From: Shewanella sp. AS1
Lineage (GTDB): Bacteria > Pseudomonadota > Gammaproteobacteria > Enterobacterales > Shewanellaceae
Assembly: GCF_021412565.1 (NCBI RefSeq)
Contig: NZ_JAKCLJ010000012.1
Location: forward strand, 37,706-101,705
DNA: 64,000 nucleotides
Direction of reading: 5' to 3'
Below the pieces are notes generated by a model. The model saw only the letters and a program-made list of their open reading frames with translations. It ran no database searches and had not been told where the DNA came from. The translations under genes and the position numbers were made by a program. Shown one piece after another: positions 1 through 8,984 of the stretch (within the stretch, counting starts at the first letter, position 1; each line of letters begins with the position of its first letter).

Positions 1-856
1 CTTGCAGCATGGCCATGGTGGACAACATGCCAGCCATAACGCAATTGGGCGCCAATACTGTGACAGAGCGTGGTGCGTGACTTACAGGGTAACCTGTGCT
101 TGGGTCTATGATATGCCCGTAGCGTTGTCCGTCTTGCTCGATAAAACGTCGGGTATCGCCGCTGGTGGCCAGGGCGCCCTGGCGGATCTCCAGCACAGCG
201 GCGGCATTATCCAGGGCATTGGGATCTTCAATCCCCACTTGCCAGGGCGAATCTGGCTTAGGGACTGGGCAGGCAATATCGCCGCCAAAGTTCACCAGCA
301 CAGACAGCTGCGGCCAACGCTGGGCGATAAGATAAGCCGTGCTGTCGACCGCATACTCTTTGGCGATACCGCCTAAGTCGATAGACATCTCCTTGGGCAT
401 TAGCAGCTCAGTTGGGTCAAAGCGTAACGTGGAGAAATCGACTAAGGCTTTGGCAGCCTGGATGGCATGAGCGCTTGGGATTTTAGCCTGTTTGCCTTGC
501 TCGAAACGCCACAGGCGCATCAGTGGGCCGGCCGTTATGTCAAAACGGCCATCGCTTAGCTGATAACATTGCTGGGCAAAAGTGAGCAGGCGATAGGTTT
601 CATCATCGATTGTTTGTGTTTGCCCATCGCTGTGATTCAGCCGCCAGAGTAGATTCCCCTCAATAAAGCGGCTGTATTTTTGCTCGATGCGCATGGCTTC
701 TCTGATGGCAAGTTCGAGGATTTCGCCTGCCAGCGTGCTGTTCTGTGTTGGGATCAACAGCTCGCAGGGACTGGCCATGGCGCGAAACTGACCAAGAAAA
801 CCCCAGGAGCGCGGTTGTAAATCGCCTCCTGGTTGGCCTGAGCTTAGCTTGCTCAA
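1..856 (-). CDS. ApbE-like FAD:protein FMN transferase (partial, C-terminus beyond window)
   Basis: The family moves FMN from FAD onto Ser/Thr of exported proteins. About 285 residues are visible. Typical ApbE blocks can be read: an N-terminal AMASPCEL segment, SIDLGGIAKEYAVD with the conserved Lys, and GHIIDPSTGYPV. Two departures from canonical ApbE stand out: KGYAVD reads KEYAVD, and the metal-site A-D-A-L-A-T-A block reads MAGMLSTM, so the usual Asp is Gly. No ATG lies far enough upstream to include the N-terminal block, so a TTG at 854-856 is the best start; an in-frame stop lies just before it. The gene begins 43 bp after the DUF3570 gene and is the last visible gene of a minus-strand operon. 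The function is an inference from family membership; the neighbouring DUF3570 protein is the likely substrate. Confidence 0.85.
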   Translation of the reverse strand, partial: MSKLSSGQPGGDLQPRSWGFLGQFRAMASPCELLIPTQNSTLAGEILELAIREAMRIEQKYSRFIEGNLLWRLNHSDGQTQTIDDETYRLLTFAQQCYQLSDGRFDITAGPLMRLWRFEQGKQAKIPSAHAIQAAKALVDFSTLRFDPTELLMPKEMSIDLGGIAKEYAVDSTAYLIAQRWPQLSVLVNFGGDIACPVPKPDSPWQVGIEDPNALDNAAAVLEIRQGALATSGDTRRFIEQDGQRYGHIIDPSTGYPVSHAPRSVTVLAPNCVMAGMLSTMAMLQ

Positions 857-899
857 GGCTGGTCTCTTCTACCTGACTTATACATCACGGATTTTATCA

Positions 900-2189
900 T
901 CAGAATGAGTAACTAAACTGAGCCACTATGGCTTTCAGATCAGGGAACAGCTCCTGTTGATTGAGCTGACCAAAGAGCGACGTGCCGTTGTTTTCTGGAT
1001 TTTGTTGATAAAACTCCAGTCGATAGCTGAGTTCATGCCCGCTTTGCAGGCGCTGCCCTAGTTTTATCCCTATCGTGTAGGCACTCATATCGCCGATACG
1101 ATAATCGGCGCTGGCATATTGCGGCAGAGCTGCACCTTCGACTAGGAAAGGCGTATAGAAATCCGCCGCCTGCTGCTGATAGTAGCGCAGGTGAAGCTGA
1201 CCATAGATGTTGCCGGTAAAATAGTGGCGATAGTGTGTCTCTAGGGTATGGGACTGAACACCCCAGTCGTCACGGCTGAAGCGGTAGGAAAAATCAACCA
1301 CACCTTTATCCAGCGCCCCTTTCACCATGGTAAACACACTCTGTTTGAGGCGTGAATCGGGCCGGTTTTCATAGAGGTAATTGACACTGGTACCACTCGT
1401 ATCGACCTGGCTTAACATCTTATAGGGATCGGTCAGATAGCCAGACACAGAGGAGAGACTATAGTTGGCCTGAAACAGCCAGCGGCGATTTAAGATTTGG
1501 GTGACGCTGAGCACCAGATCTGTGGTCGCTTTAGTGTCGGAGCCGTCGAGACGCGTGTTGTCGAAGGCGGTTTGAAACTCGGCCTCGGTATTATATCTGT
1601 CCCGCAGCGCCATGGCGGATAACCCCATCGGGCGACCACCAACAGGATCGACAGTATCATAGCTGTAGCCTGCAGATAGCGCTAAGGTGGTGTTGTCCTT
1701 ATTAAAACTGCGCTCGACGCCGCCATTGAGCCCCAAGGACATATAGTCAAACTCTTTGGAGCCATAGACACCGCCATTGACAGTCCACAGAGGATTAAGC
1801 ACCTCACTCCAGTTGGCGCTCAGCTGTACGCGGGTATCGTGGAAGGTGTCATCCAGCGGCGTATCACCCGCCTTTATCTGGTATTCCCCTTTGCCCGAAG
1901 GACGGGTAAAAGTCTGGCCCTGATTTTGGGCGACGGCGCCGGAGGCAGAGGCACCTGTGAGGCTGTCGACAACGATTTTCATACTCAAGGTGGAGCGATC
2001 GCCAAAGTTTTTCTCCACATTGCCGATCGCTTCGATGGCCTGCACTCTGTCTTGCTCGCCGTAGTACATCAAGGCGGCATCGACTTTCCAATCCTCATAG
2101 TTGGTTTCGGCCTGAGCTGGCTGGGCTATTAGCGCACAACTTGCCACGGCTAAGGCGCTGGCAATATTCTTATCGTTAGTTAATTGCAT
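900..2189 (-). CDS. DUF3570 family outer-membrane barrel with an ApbE flavinylation motif
   Basis: A 429-residue protein with a signal peptide (cleavage near AQA, residues 26-28) and alternating beta-strand pattern ending in Phe (SYSF), as in outer-membrane barrels. It resembles the DUF3570 family, whose role is not established. Residues 75-81 read D-S-L-T-G-A-S, an exact match to the D-x-x-(S/T)-G-A-(S/T) site that ApbE flavinylates; Ser81 would be the FMN acceptor. The motif lies near the N-terminus, in the segment after the first predicted strand. The ATG overlaps the end of the DUF4266 gene by 10 bp, implying coupled translation, and the ApbE-like gene follows. I infer a covalently flavinylated outer-membrane protein; no biochemical role is claimed. 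Confidence 0.8.
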   Translation of the reverse strand: MQLTNDKNIASALAVASCALIAQPAQAETNYEDWKVDAALMYYGEQDRVQAIEAIGNVEKNFGDRSTLSMKIVVDSLTGASASGAVAQNQGQTFTRPSGKGEYQIKAGDTPLDDTFHDTRVQLSANWSEVLNPLWTVNGGVYGSKEFDYMSLGLNGGVERSFNKDNTTLALSAGYSYDTVDPVGGRPMGLSAMALRDRYNTEAEFQTAFDNTRLDGSDTKATTDLVLSVTQILNRRWLFQANYSLSSVSGYLTDPYKMLSQVDTSGTSVNYLYENRPDSRLKQSVFTMVKGALDKGVVDFSYRFSRDDWGVQSHTLETHYRHYFTGNIYGQLHLRYYQQQAADFYTPFLVEGAALPQYASADYRIGDMSAYTIGIKLGQRLQSGHELSYRLEFYQQNPENNGTSLFGQLNQQELFPDLKAIVAQFSYSF

Positions 2190-2395
2190 CCGCAGCCTCC
2201 GCCAGCCATAGAGCGGCCACCGCTGGTGCCTTCCTTGCTGAAATAGATGTGATCATCGAGAGCCAGATCCATCATCTCCGCATCCAGAGCCATATCGGAA
2301 CGGGCTAATTGATCTTTCTCCCAGGGTTGTACCCCTATGCTGGAGCAGGCCGAGAGGCCTGTTAAGATCAGTGCCACCAGTAAGACTTTTTTCAT
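2180..2395 (-). CDS. DUF4266-like small lipoprotein with GGGCGCN tail
   Basis: A 71-residue protein with a lipoprotein signal (lipobox LSAC, lipidated Cys near residue 17), then a charged segment containing QPWEKDQLARSDMALD, and a glycine-rich C-terminus ending GGGCGCN. The two C-terminal cysteines, separated by one Gly, could bind metal, form a disulfide or serve as substrate for the adjacent thioredoxin-like protein. A segment EGTSGGR resembles a degenerate flavinylation site but lacks the acceptor residue at the last position. It sits 3 bp after the TlpA gene and overlaps the DUF3570 gene. The assignment to DUF4266 is from recalled family features; the function is unknown. Confidence 0.75.
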   Translation of the reverse strand: MKKVLLVALILTGLSACSSIGVQPWEKDQLARSDMALDAEMMDLALDDHIYFSKEGTSGGRSMAGGGCGCN

Positions 2396-2398
2396 CTG

Positions 2399-2887
2399 TT
2401 ACTCCTCAAGCAGGGCGCGTAGTTCCTGCTCATACCTGTCGCTGTCTTCGGTAAAGAAGCCCACATGGGTCTGTACCAGTTCGCCTTGTTTATTAAAGAT
2501 GAAACTGCTGGGCATTCCCAGTAAATTAAACGCTTCGGAGGCCTGGCCTTCGGGGTCGTAACGAATGGCAAAGTCGGCCGGAAGTTTTTCTAAAAACTGT
2601 TTAGCAAGGCTGGTGTCGTTATCTAGGTTGATGGCGACAATGGCCAGCCCCTGCTGTGCATATTTAGCATGCATGGCGTTCATCCAGGGAAAAGATTTAC
2701 GGCAGGGGCCACACCAGGAAGCCCAAAAATCCACATAGACCACCTTACCTTTGAACTCTTCTAGTGTGACTTTGTTCCCTTGTTCGGTCTGTACCTGTTG
2801 TAACAGGCTGGGCTGTGCGCTGGCAAGGGCGCTAAACATCAAGATGGCTAAGATAATCAATCGTTTCACTATATAGCTCCTTAACAT
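2399..2887 (-). CDS. TlpA/ResA-like periplasmic thioredoxin
   Basis: A 162-residue protein with an N-terminal signal or anchor segment (about residues 8-24, ending ALASA) followed by a redoxin/thioredoxin fold. The active site W-C-G-P-C is in the block FWASWCGPCRKSFP, and the cis-Pro loop is GMPSSF. Such proteins reduce or oxidise thiols in the periplasm. Its ATG overlaps the stop of the Omp85-like gene (TAATG) and the DUF4266 gene follows after 3 bp, so the genes are almost certainly cotranscribed. I infer that it keeps the Cys-Gly-Cys tail of the DUF4266 lipoprotein, or another partner, in the right redox state. Confidence 0.9.
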   Translation of the reverse strand: MLRSYIVKRLIILAILMFSALASAQPSLLQQVQTEQGNKVTLEEFKGKVVYVDFWASWCGPCRKSFPWMNAMHAKYAQQGLAIVAINLDNDTSLAKQFLEKLPADFAIRYDPEGQASEAFNLLGMPSSFIFNKQGELVQTHVGFFTEDSDRYEQELRALLEE

Positions 2888-4590
2888 TAAAAGTGGCTCT
2901 TAATCTGAAAGCGCCATTCCCAACTATTGACATGATCCCCTGCGGTAAAGGGCACAGAGAAATCGATATGAGCAACACTGCCATAACTGGATCGGGATGA
3001 AAATAGCCTAGCTCCGACCCCAAAGCTGCCAATGGGATCTTTGGTTTCGTTGTTCTCATCTGGCCCGCCGCTCGCCTGACCATAGTCGGTGAATAGGGCC
3101 CAGCCGAGTTCGGCAAGTTGATATAAATTGATATTAGGATAATGTCGCAGTTCTGCCGAGACCAGCCACTGATTATTACCATGTTGATAATCATTTGGAA
3201 AGCCACGGATGCCGGTTTCATCCCCCAGGGCGAAGGTCTTATCCAGGAAGTTATTTTTTGAGGTGCTTAATCGGCTTTTGGCGTAGGCAGTCCATTTGGG
3301 CGAGATATGGTAAAAATATTCTGCTAGGGTACTGAGTTTGAAGTAATCATTCTGCGCGGTAGCTAAGATCCCCTCACCGCCGATGGCCAGCAGTAGTAGA
3401 TGGTTCTCGCTCATATAGCCGCGAGAGGTGCGCCAGTCAAGATGATAGCCTACAGGGTTGCTCTGGGTATCTAAGGTTTCGATACCCAGCTTGAAATAGT
3501 GTTGCCAACCAAGATTCAGGTCTTCATTCTTGCCGATCAAATAGATATTGTTGAGCACCTTATAGTCATCTTGCAGGTATTGGTAGCTGATCCAGGGATA
3601 GAGAAAGTCCCTGTCCTTAGGCAGTGGTGCGCTTGGAAAGAGGTCAATATTTTCAAACTGGTTATTATCTCGGGTTATGCCCACCACGATACGTGAGCGC
3701 CAGTCATCGGCTTTATTGAATAACCAGCCATATTCCAGATCGGCATAATCGACTTCGTGGTTGAATTCATTAATATTATTGCCATTTTGCCTAATGATAT
3801 CGACTCGTGAATCTGTCACATAACGGGTGGAATACATATTCTCACCATCCAAGGTGTAGAAGGGTTTGGTGAAATCGACAAAGGCGGCTTGACCATCGCT
3901 GTTATCATAGAAATCCAGCGTCAGGGTCGAATGCCGTATCAGGCTATCTGTGGGGATTCGAAATGCCAGTTTATAACCGTTTCTGTCTGCATCGGACTGA
4001 TATCTCAGCCGGGTTCTGATGCCGTAACCTAAGAGGTTATCCTCTTTTATTCCCATGGATACAGTGTTATCACCGCCACTGCGGCCAAAGCTGAAAGTGG
4101 GCAGCAGTGACCAGTTATCCCAGGTCTCCACTAAGATATCCTGGCCGACCTCGTCATCAGTTTGGCCATCGGTTTTCCTTTGGGTAAAACTGACCTTGGC
4201 ATCACGAATGTAGGACTCTTCACGTAAAATACGCTGCGCCTCATCGAGATCTTTTTGAGTCACAGATTGGTTTTTATCGAAACTGAGCGCATTGGTGATG
4301 GTCGATGGACGGGTATTGATATGCAGAAAGTTCGCCCAACGATGCAGAAAAAAAGCATTAGAGGCGGATTCATCGAAAATCGGATGGCTGACAATCACAA
4401 GATTACCGTCCCTGGTCGTCTCTGCCGACGGGTCTATTGTCCGTGGCGTGTCAGCAGATTGAGATGAAGATGGATCTTGGGGCTTATTTTGCTGCGTTTG
4501 GGTTTCTTGCGGTTGCGTTTCTTGGGCTAGCACCAAGGGGGCAATAAACAGATAACTGCTAAGAACAACCAGGTTTATTGAGAGGGGCAT
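2887..4590 (-). CDS. Omp85/BamA-like outer-membrane protein with one POTRA-like domain
   Basis: About 567 residues: signal peptide (SYLFIAPLVLA), a Gln/Thr/Pro-rich linker (about 25-55), one POTRA-like alpha/beta unit (about 60-150, with VTQKDLDEAQRILREE), then a beta-barrel to the C-terminal Phe (IKSHF). The R-G-F signature of the Omp85 lumen loop is present in ETGIRGFPNDY. Length and the single POTRA-like unit set it apart from BamA and TamA. The longest frame opens at a TTG two codons upstream, but the ATG at 4588-4590 is preferred. It is the first gene of the operon that continues with TlpA, DUF4266, DUF3570 and ApbE-like genes. It might insert or export one of those partners; this is inference. 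Confidence 0.8.
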   Translation of the reverse strand: MPLSINLVVLSSYLFIAPLVLAQETQPQETQTQQNKPQDPSSSQSADTPRTIDPSAETTRDGNLVIVSHPIFDESASNAFFLHRWANFLHINTRPSTITNALSFDKNQSVTQKDLDEAQRILREESYIRDAKVSFTQRKTDGQTDDEVGQDILVETWDNWSLLPTFSFGRSGGDNTVSMGIKEDNLLGYGIRTRLRYQSDADRNGYKLAFRIPTDSLIRHSTLTLDFYDNSDGQAAFVDFTKPFYTLDGENMYSTRYVTDSRVDIIRQNGNNINEFNHEVDYADLEYGWLFNKADDWRSRIVVGITRDNNQFENIDLFPSAPLPKDRDFLYPWISYQYLQDDYKVLNNIYLIGKNEDLNLGWQHYFKLGIETLDTQSNPVGYHLDWRTSRGYMSENHLLLLAIGGEGILATAQNDYFKLSTLAEYFYHISPKWTAYAKSRLSTSKNNFLDKTFALGDETGIRGFPNDYQHGNNQWLVSAELRHYPNINLYQLAELGWALFTDYGQASGGPDENNETKDPIGSFGVGARLFSSRSSYGSVAHIDFSVPFTAGDHVNSWEWRFQIKSHF

Positions 4591-4654
4591 AGGCAATCCG
4601 CTTGTTTATTTTTATTTTTGAACCGAACGAATTTCTTACAAAAATAACAAATTA

Positions 4655-4683
4655 ATAACACACCCGCAGAGGTGATTAGTCAA
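4655..4683 (-). promoter_or_regulatory. Candidate promoter of the Omp85-TlpA-DUF4266-DUF3570-ApbE operon
   Basis: On the minus strand TTGACT (4678-4683) and TGTTAT (4655-4660) are separated by 17 bp, about 65 bp upstream of the first ATG. Inside the spacer lies the small dyad CACC-N6-GGTG, which could be an operator. Prediction by eye only. Confidence 0.4.
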
Positions 4684-4765
4684 GGGGAAAAATAAAATTA
4701 AGTGGATGATTCTACTTGGGCAAATCCTGATGAAACCGGGGCTGTTACATCAGGATTTATCTGTG

Positions 4766-5986
4766 TTACAGGGTGCCGCGAGGAGGAACTGCCACGTTGG
4801 CGAAGATAAGCCCAGCAATTAATGACATGAAAATCAGGAAAATCTGCGGACCAATATGGGATTGATTCAGCATGGTCTCACCTAAAATCAGGGTATTGAG
4901 TCCGATATAGGTCTTACTGCCGGGAACCAGGATCACTATGCCTTGCAGCAAGGCGATGGAGGCGGGCGCCTTCATCCAGCGGGCGAACAGATTGGAATAG
5001 ACACCGACGGCCAGCGCCCCAAAGAAGATACCGATAGAGTCGCCAAGATAGATCCCCGCCAGCATGGCCGAGAAGAAGGCGATGATACCGGCGAAGATTC
5101 CCCAGGGGGAATCTTTTATGCGCGCCTTAAAGATGATCACCAGCGCAGTGGAGAGAATTGGCACTGCCGACCAGATAGCCCAGCGAGGCAGGGGGTCCGG
5201 TTCGAAATAGATGGTCTCACCGAAGATGGCATTGCCTATCACCATGCCGAAAATCGCCCCGAAATACAGCTTAAACAGCAGCATACAGGCATCCATGATA
5301 CGCGCCGTACCCGAGATAAGATCCCGCGCCGCGAGCTCGGCCAGCCCTAGTGTTAATGCTAGGCCCGGCACGAAGATGATGATACCCGAGAGGATCACCA
5401 CGGGAATATTAATGTAGGGATCGAAATAGGCGATACCACAGGCAGTAATAGAAACGAGAATGGCCGCTAGGGGTTCGAGGGATTCGGCCAAGCGCTTGGA
5501 GCGCTCGGCGCGAAACACTAAGCCGTAGACTAATAAGCCTAACATGGCCGACCAGAACACATCGTGCCAACTGGTGCCCATTAACATGGCGAAGGCGCCA
5601 GCCGAGCTGCCAAAGGCCAGCAGGGTGAGCAGCGGACCGTAGGGACTGGGTTTGTTGGCTATCTCATCTAATCTGTCTAGGGCTTCCTGCAGGGTACGCT
5701 GGCCCGATACCAGTTCGCCAACCAGTTCGTCGGTACGTGCCAGTGAGCCAAGATCGAGATCGCCGGGTTTGACCCGTGCCAGATGGTTATATTCCTGATC
5801 GGTATCGTGCTGCAGCACGAATGTCATGGTTGTCGGGGTGATCAGAAAGTAGCCGTCTATTCCCAAGGATTTAGACACAGTCTGCAGGTGGGACTCGAGC
5901 CGATAAGCCGGCGTGCCAAATTTATGCAGCGCCTTACCTAATTTGATAATAAAACGACGTTTCTCGATAAATTCTTCGTTATTCAA
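4766..5986 (-). CDS. Threonine/serine exporter, ThrE family (fused two-domain form)
   Basis: A 406-residue inner-membrane protein. The N-terminal part (about 1-240) matches the ThrE/DUF1212 cytoplasmic-plus-membrane domain, including FLITPTTMTF and the amphipathic R-T-D-E-L-V-G-E-L block. About five hydrophobic segments follow, then a second block of about five segments with PGSKTYIGLN, typical of the C-terminal ThrE_2 domain. In some bacteria these are two proteins; here they are fused. The frame opens with TTG at 5984-5986 (MNNEEFIEKRR), with only a weak Shine-Dalgarno sequence and no better ATG nearby. It is monocistronic as far as visible. Family members export Thr/Ser or short-chain carboxylates; the substrate here is not determined. 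Confidence 0.85.
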   Translation of the reverse strand: MNNEEFIEKRRFIIKLGKALHKFGTPAYRLESHLQTVSKSLGIDGYFLITPTTMTFVLQHDTDQEYNHLARVKPGDLDLGSLARTDELVGELVSGQRTLQEALDRLDEIANKPSPYGPLLTLLAFGSSAGAFAMLMGTSWHDVFWSAMLGLLVYGLVFRAERSKRLAESLEPLAAILVSITACGIAYFDPYINIPVVILSGIIIFVPGLALTLGLAELAARDLISGTARIMDACMLLFKLYFGAIFGMVIGNAIFGETIYFEPDPLPRWAIWSAVPILSTALVIIFKARIKDSPWGIFAGIIAFFSAMLAGIYLGDSIGIFFGALAVGVYSNLFARWMKAPASIALLQGIVILVPGSKTYIGLNTLILGETMLNQSHIGPQIFLIFMSLIAGLIFANVAVPPRGTL

Positions 5987-6124
5987 TTTGGCAGTCCATG
6001 GTGCTGTAAACGAGGGGCGTTAAATGCGCGCATATTAACCTATCTTTTAGCAAATAAGTGAATGAGTTGGAAATTTTTTAGCGAAAGCTTAGAGTATTCA
6101 AAATCATCACAGCAGGGTTAGCTT

Positions 6125-6520
6125 ATGTCAGTCACGGTATCAGGATTTTATATGGCCTTAACCGCCTTCATGGTGGTCTATTTTAGTCTGAGGGTCATAG
6201 TGTTAAGGCGCAGACTTAAGGTGGGATTGGGCAGTGGCGGTCACAGTGAGATTACCCTGGCCAATCGGGTTCACGGGAATCTGATTGAGAATGCCCCCAT
6301 CGCCCTCGGTCTTCTGCTGGTAGCCGAGTTAAATGGCTTGGCGCCCCTCTATCTGCACCTGTTTGGATGCAGTTGGTTGCTAGGAAGGGTATTGCATGCC
6401 ATAGGGCTCACATGGGGGCGAGGGGGTTATCACTTCGGACGCTTTTGGGGCGTGCTTATCACCTGGGCCGTCATAGTCAAGTTGGCTCTGGTCAATATCG
6501 GCTTCTTTATCTTGGCTTAA
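6125..6520 (+). CDS. MAPEG family membrane protein
   Basis: A 131-residue protein with four hydrophobic helices and the MAPEG block R-V-H-G-N-L-I-E-N-A-P near residues 47-58, typical of bacterial YecN-like members. The family includes glutathione transferases and leukotriene synthases of the inner membrane; the substrate of bacterial members is mostly unknown. It starts at an ATG after a weak AGGG-type site and is followed by 184 bp before ygiQ. No operon partner is evident. Confidence 0.88.
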   Translation: MSVTVSGFYMALTAFMVVYFSLRVIVLRRRLKVGLGSGGHSEITLANRVHGNLIENAPIALGLLLVAELNGLAPLYLHLFGCSWLLGRVLHAIGLTWGRGGYHFGRFWGVLITWAVIVKLALVNIGFFILA

Positions 6521-6704
6521 ATTGCATATTTGCTGCTTTTTTGTTCGCATCGATTGGCCTTTGGCTGTTATACTCCGCGTCCTTTTAGAGGCCATCTTTA
6601 CCTATGGGAAGAGATGGCGCAGTTTGTCAGGGATAAAGCCCTTCCTGTGACTACACTTATTTGAGTGTTATCGATTATCCGTTTGAGCTTAGGCAGTATT
6701 ATTC

Positions 6705-8957
6705 ATGCAGGTTGAATCCACATTATTTACCCATACTAAATATCTTGGCCGCAACGAGAAGGCTGCGCCTTTTCTGCCCATGTCCCGCAAGGAGATGGAC
6801 AAGCTGGGATGGGATAGCTGTGACATCATCATAGTGACGGGCGATGCCTATGTGGATCACCCTAGTTTTGGTATGGCGGTTATCGGTCGTATGCTTGAGG
6901 CGCAGGGATTTAGGGTCGGCATCATCTCCCAGCCCGACTGGTCGAGCAAAGCCGACTTTATGCAGCTGGGTAAGCCTAATCTCTATTTCGGTGTCACAGC
7001 CGGTAATATGGACTCGATGATCAACCGCTATACGGCCGAGCGTCGTCTGCGTCATGACGATGCCTATACCGCAGGTAATCTGGGTGGTAAGCGCCCGGAT
7101 CGCGCCGTGACTGTCTATACCCAGCGCTGCAAAGAAGCCTATAAGCAAGTGCCTGTGGTGATAGGGGGCATAGAAGCCAGCCTGCGCCGCATAGCCCATT
7201 ATGATTATTGGTCAGATAAGGTGCGCCGCTCGGTGATTCTCGATGCCAAGGCAGATATTCTGGTTTATGGTAATGCCGAGCGCCCGCTGGTGGAGCTGTC
7301 TCATCGCCTCGCGGCGGGCGAGCCCATCAGTGAGATCCAAGATGTACGCGGCACGACTGTGATCCGCAATCAGCCGCTTCCCGAGTGGAAGGGGATGGAT
7401 TCGCGTAAGCTGGATCAGCTGCACAAGATAGATCCTATTCCTAATCCTTACGGCGCCGACGATGTGGGCTGTAAGAATCTCTCTGGCCCCTCAGATGTGA
7501 AGGTGTTTGACGATAATGCTCCTAAGGTGATTTCGGTGCAGCCGCCTCGTCCCAAGCCCTGGGAGAATACCTATGTCTTGCTGCCCAGTTTTGAGAAGGT
7601 GAGCGAAGACAGATATCTCTACGCCCATGCATCGCGTATCTTGCATCAGGAGCAGAATCCCGGCTGTGCCCGCGCCCTGTTCCAGCCCCATGCTTCAAGG
7701 GCGATTTGGGTCAATCCGCCCGCCTGGCCGCTGAATACCGACGAGATGGATGGCGTGTTCGACTTGCCCTATCAGCGCGTGCCTCATCCTGTCTATGGCA
7801 AGGAGAAGATCCCTGCCTATGAGATGATTAAGACCTCGATCAACATCATGCGCGGCTGCTTTGGCGGCTGCTCTTTCTGTTCTATTACCGAACATGAGGG
7901 GCGCATTATTCAGAGCCGATCTCAAGACTCTATCATCAAAGAGATCAAGGATATTCAGGATAAAGTGCCGGGCTTTACTGGCGTGATCTCTGATCTCGGC
8001 GGCCCCACGGCTAACATGTACCGCTTGGGCTGTAAGAGCGAGAAAGCCGAGAAAACCTGTCGTCGACTTTCTTGCGTATTCCCCTCTATTTGTGGCCATT
8101 TGGATACAGACCATCAGGCGACTATTGACTTATACCGCGCCGCCCGTGACGTGCCGGGCATCAAGAAGGTGTTGATCGCCTCGGGCGTGCGTTACGACTT
8201 AGCCACGGAAGATCCCCGCTATGTCAAGGAGCTTGCCAGCCATCATGTGGGCGGCTACCTGAAAATCGCTCCTGAGCATACCGAAGAGGGGCCGCTGAAT
8301 AAGATGATGAAGCCCGGCATGGGCAGTTATCATAAATTCAAAGAGTTATTCGATCATTACTCCCAGCAGGCAGGTAAGAAGCAGTATCTTATTCCTTACT
8401 TTATCTCGGCCCATCCCGGTACCACAGATGAAGATATGGTGAATCTGGCGCTCTGGCTTAAGAGTGAGAAGTTCAAGCTGGATCAGGTGCAGAACTTCTA
8501 TCCATCGCCCATGGCGAACGCCACAACCATTTACCATACCGAGCTCAATTCATTGAAGAATGTGAAACACAGCAGCGAGACAGTGTCAGTGCCTAAAGGC
8601 GGGCGCCAGCGCAAGCTGCATAAGGCGCTGCTGCGTTATCATGATCCTGCCGGTTGGCCACTGATCCGCGAAGCCCTGATAAAGATGGGCAAGGAAAACC
8701 TTATCGGCAATGGCGTCAACTGTCTGGTGCCGACTGAGACTCGTCAGGAGCGCGAGGGCCACAGAAGTAAAACCGCAGCCAAAGCCGCGCCCGGTAAGAA
8801 GGGCCTCACCCGTTTCTCGGCGAATCAATTCGACGAGCGAAAAGGCCAGGGCAAGGCTAAATCTGCCGATAAGGCAGGCAAATCTAAGCCAGCGGTGAGA
8901 AGCGGTAAACGTCCGGCGAAAAATGCCTGGGGTACGACTCCTAAGCACCAGCGTTAA
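6705..8957 (+). CDS. ygiQ: YgiQ family radical SAM protein
   Basis: A 750-residue protein that aligns throughout with Escherichia coli YgiQ as I recall it (for example [20 protein letters not shown] and [13 protein letters not shown] near the start). The N-terminal third is the YgiQ_N domain; the radical SAM centre has the C-x3-C-x2-C motif at Cys385, Cys389 and Cys392 ([19 protein letters not shown]). The C-terminal about 80 residues are Lys/Ala/Arg-rich, low-complexity and probably disordered, as in homologues. It is presumed to bind a 4Fe-4S cluster and cleave S-adenosylmethionine; its substrate is not known. The DUF1232 gene follows 27 bp later, so the two may be cotranscribed. Confidence 0.93.
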   Translation: MQVESTLFTHTKYLGRNEKAAPFLPMSRKEMDKLGWDSCDIIIVTGDAYVDHPSFGMAVIGRMLEAQGFRVGIISQPDWSSKADFMQLGKPNLYFGVTAGNMDSMINRYTAERRLRHDDAYTAGNLGGKRPDRAVTVYTQRCKEAYKQVPVVIGGIEASLRRIAHYDYWSDKVRRSVILDAKADILVYGNAERPLVELSHRLAAGEPISEIQDVRGTTVIRNQPLPEWKGMDSRKLDQLHKIDPIPNPYGADDVGCKNLSGPSDVKVFDDNAPKVISVQPPRPKPWENTYVLLPSFEKVSEDRYLYAHASRILHQEQNPGCARALFQPHASRAIWVNPPAWPLNTDEMDGVFDLPYQRVPHPVYGKEKIPAYEMIKTSINIMRGCFGGCSFCSITEHEGRIIQSRSQDSIIKEIKDIQDKVPGFTGVISDLGGPTANMYRLGCKSEKAEKTCRRLSCVFPSICGHLDTDHQATIDLYRAARDVPGIKKVLIASGVRYDLATEDPRYVKELASHHVGGYLKIAPEHTEEGPLNKMMKPGMGSYHKFKELFDHYSQQAGKKQYLIPYFISAHPGTTDEDMVNLALWLKSEKFKLDQVQNFYPSPMANATTIYHTELNSLKNVKHSSETVSVPKGGRQRKLHKALLRYHDPAGWPLIREALIKMGKENLIGNGVNCLVPTETRQEREGHRSKTAAKAAPGKKGLTRFSANQFDERKGQGKAKSADKAGKSKPAVRSGKRPAKNAWGTTPKHQR

Positions 8958-8984
8958 GTCGATAAAAAAGAGCAGAGGCGTGAG

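Noticed and set aside
4943..5350. 135-codon plus-strand open frame opposite the ThrE gene
   Set aside because: Hydrophilic, low-complexity antisense product of a membrane-protein gene; no ribosome binding site or family match.
7695..8114. 139-codon minus-strand open frame within ygiQ
   Set aside because: Shadow of a strongly conserved gene on the other strand.
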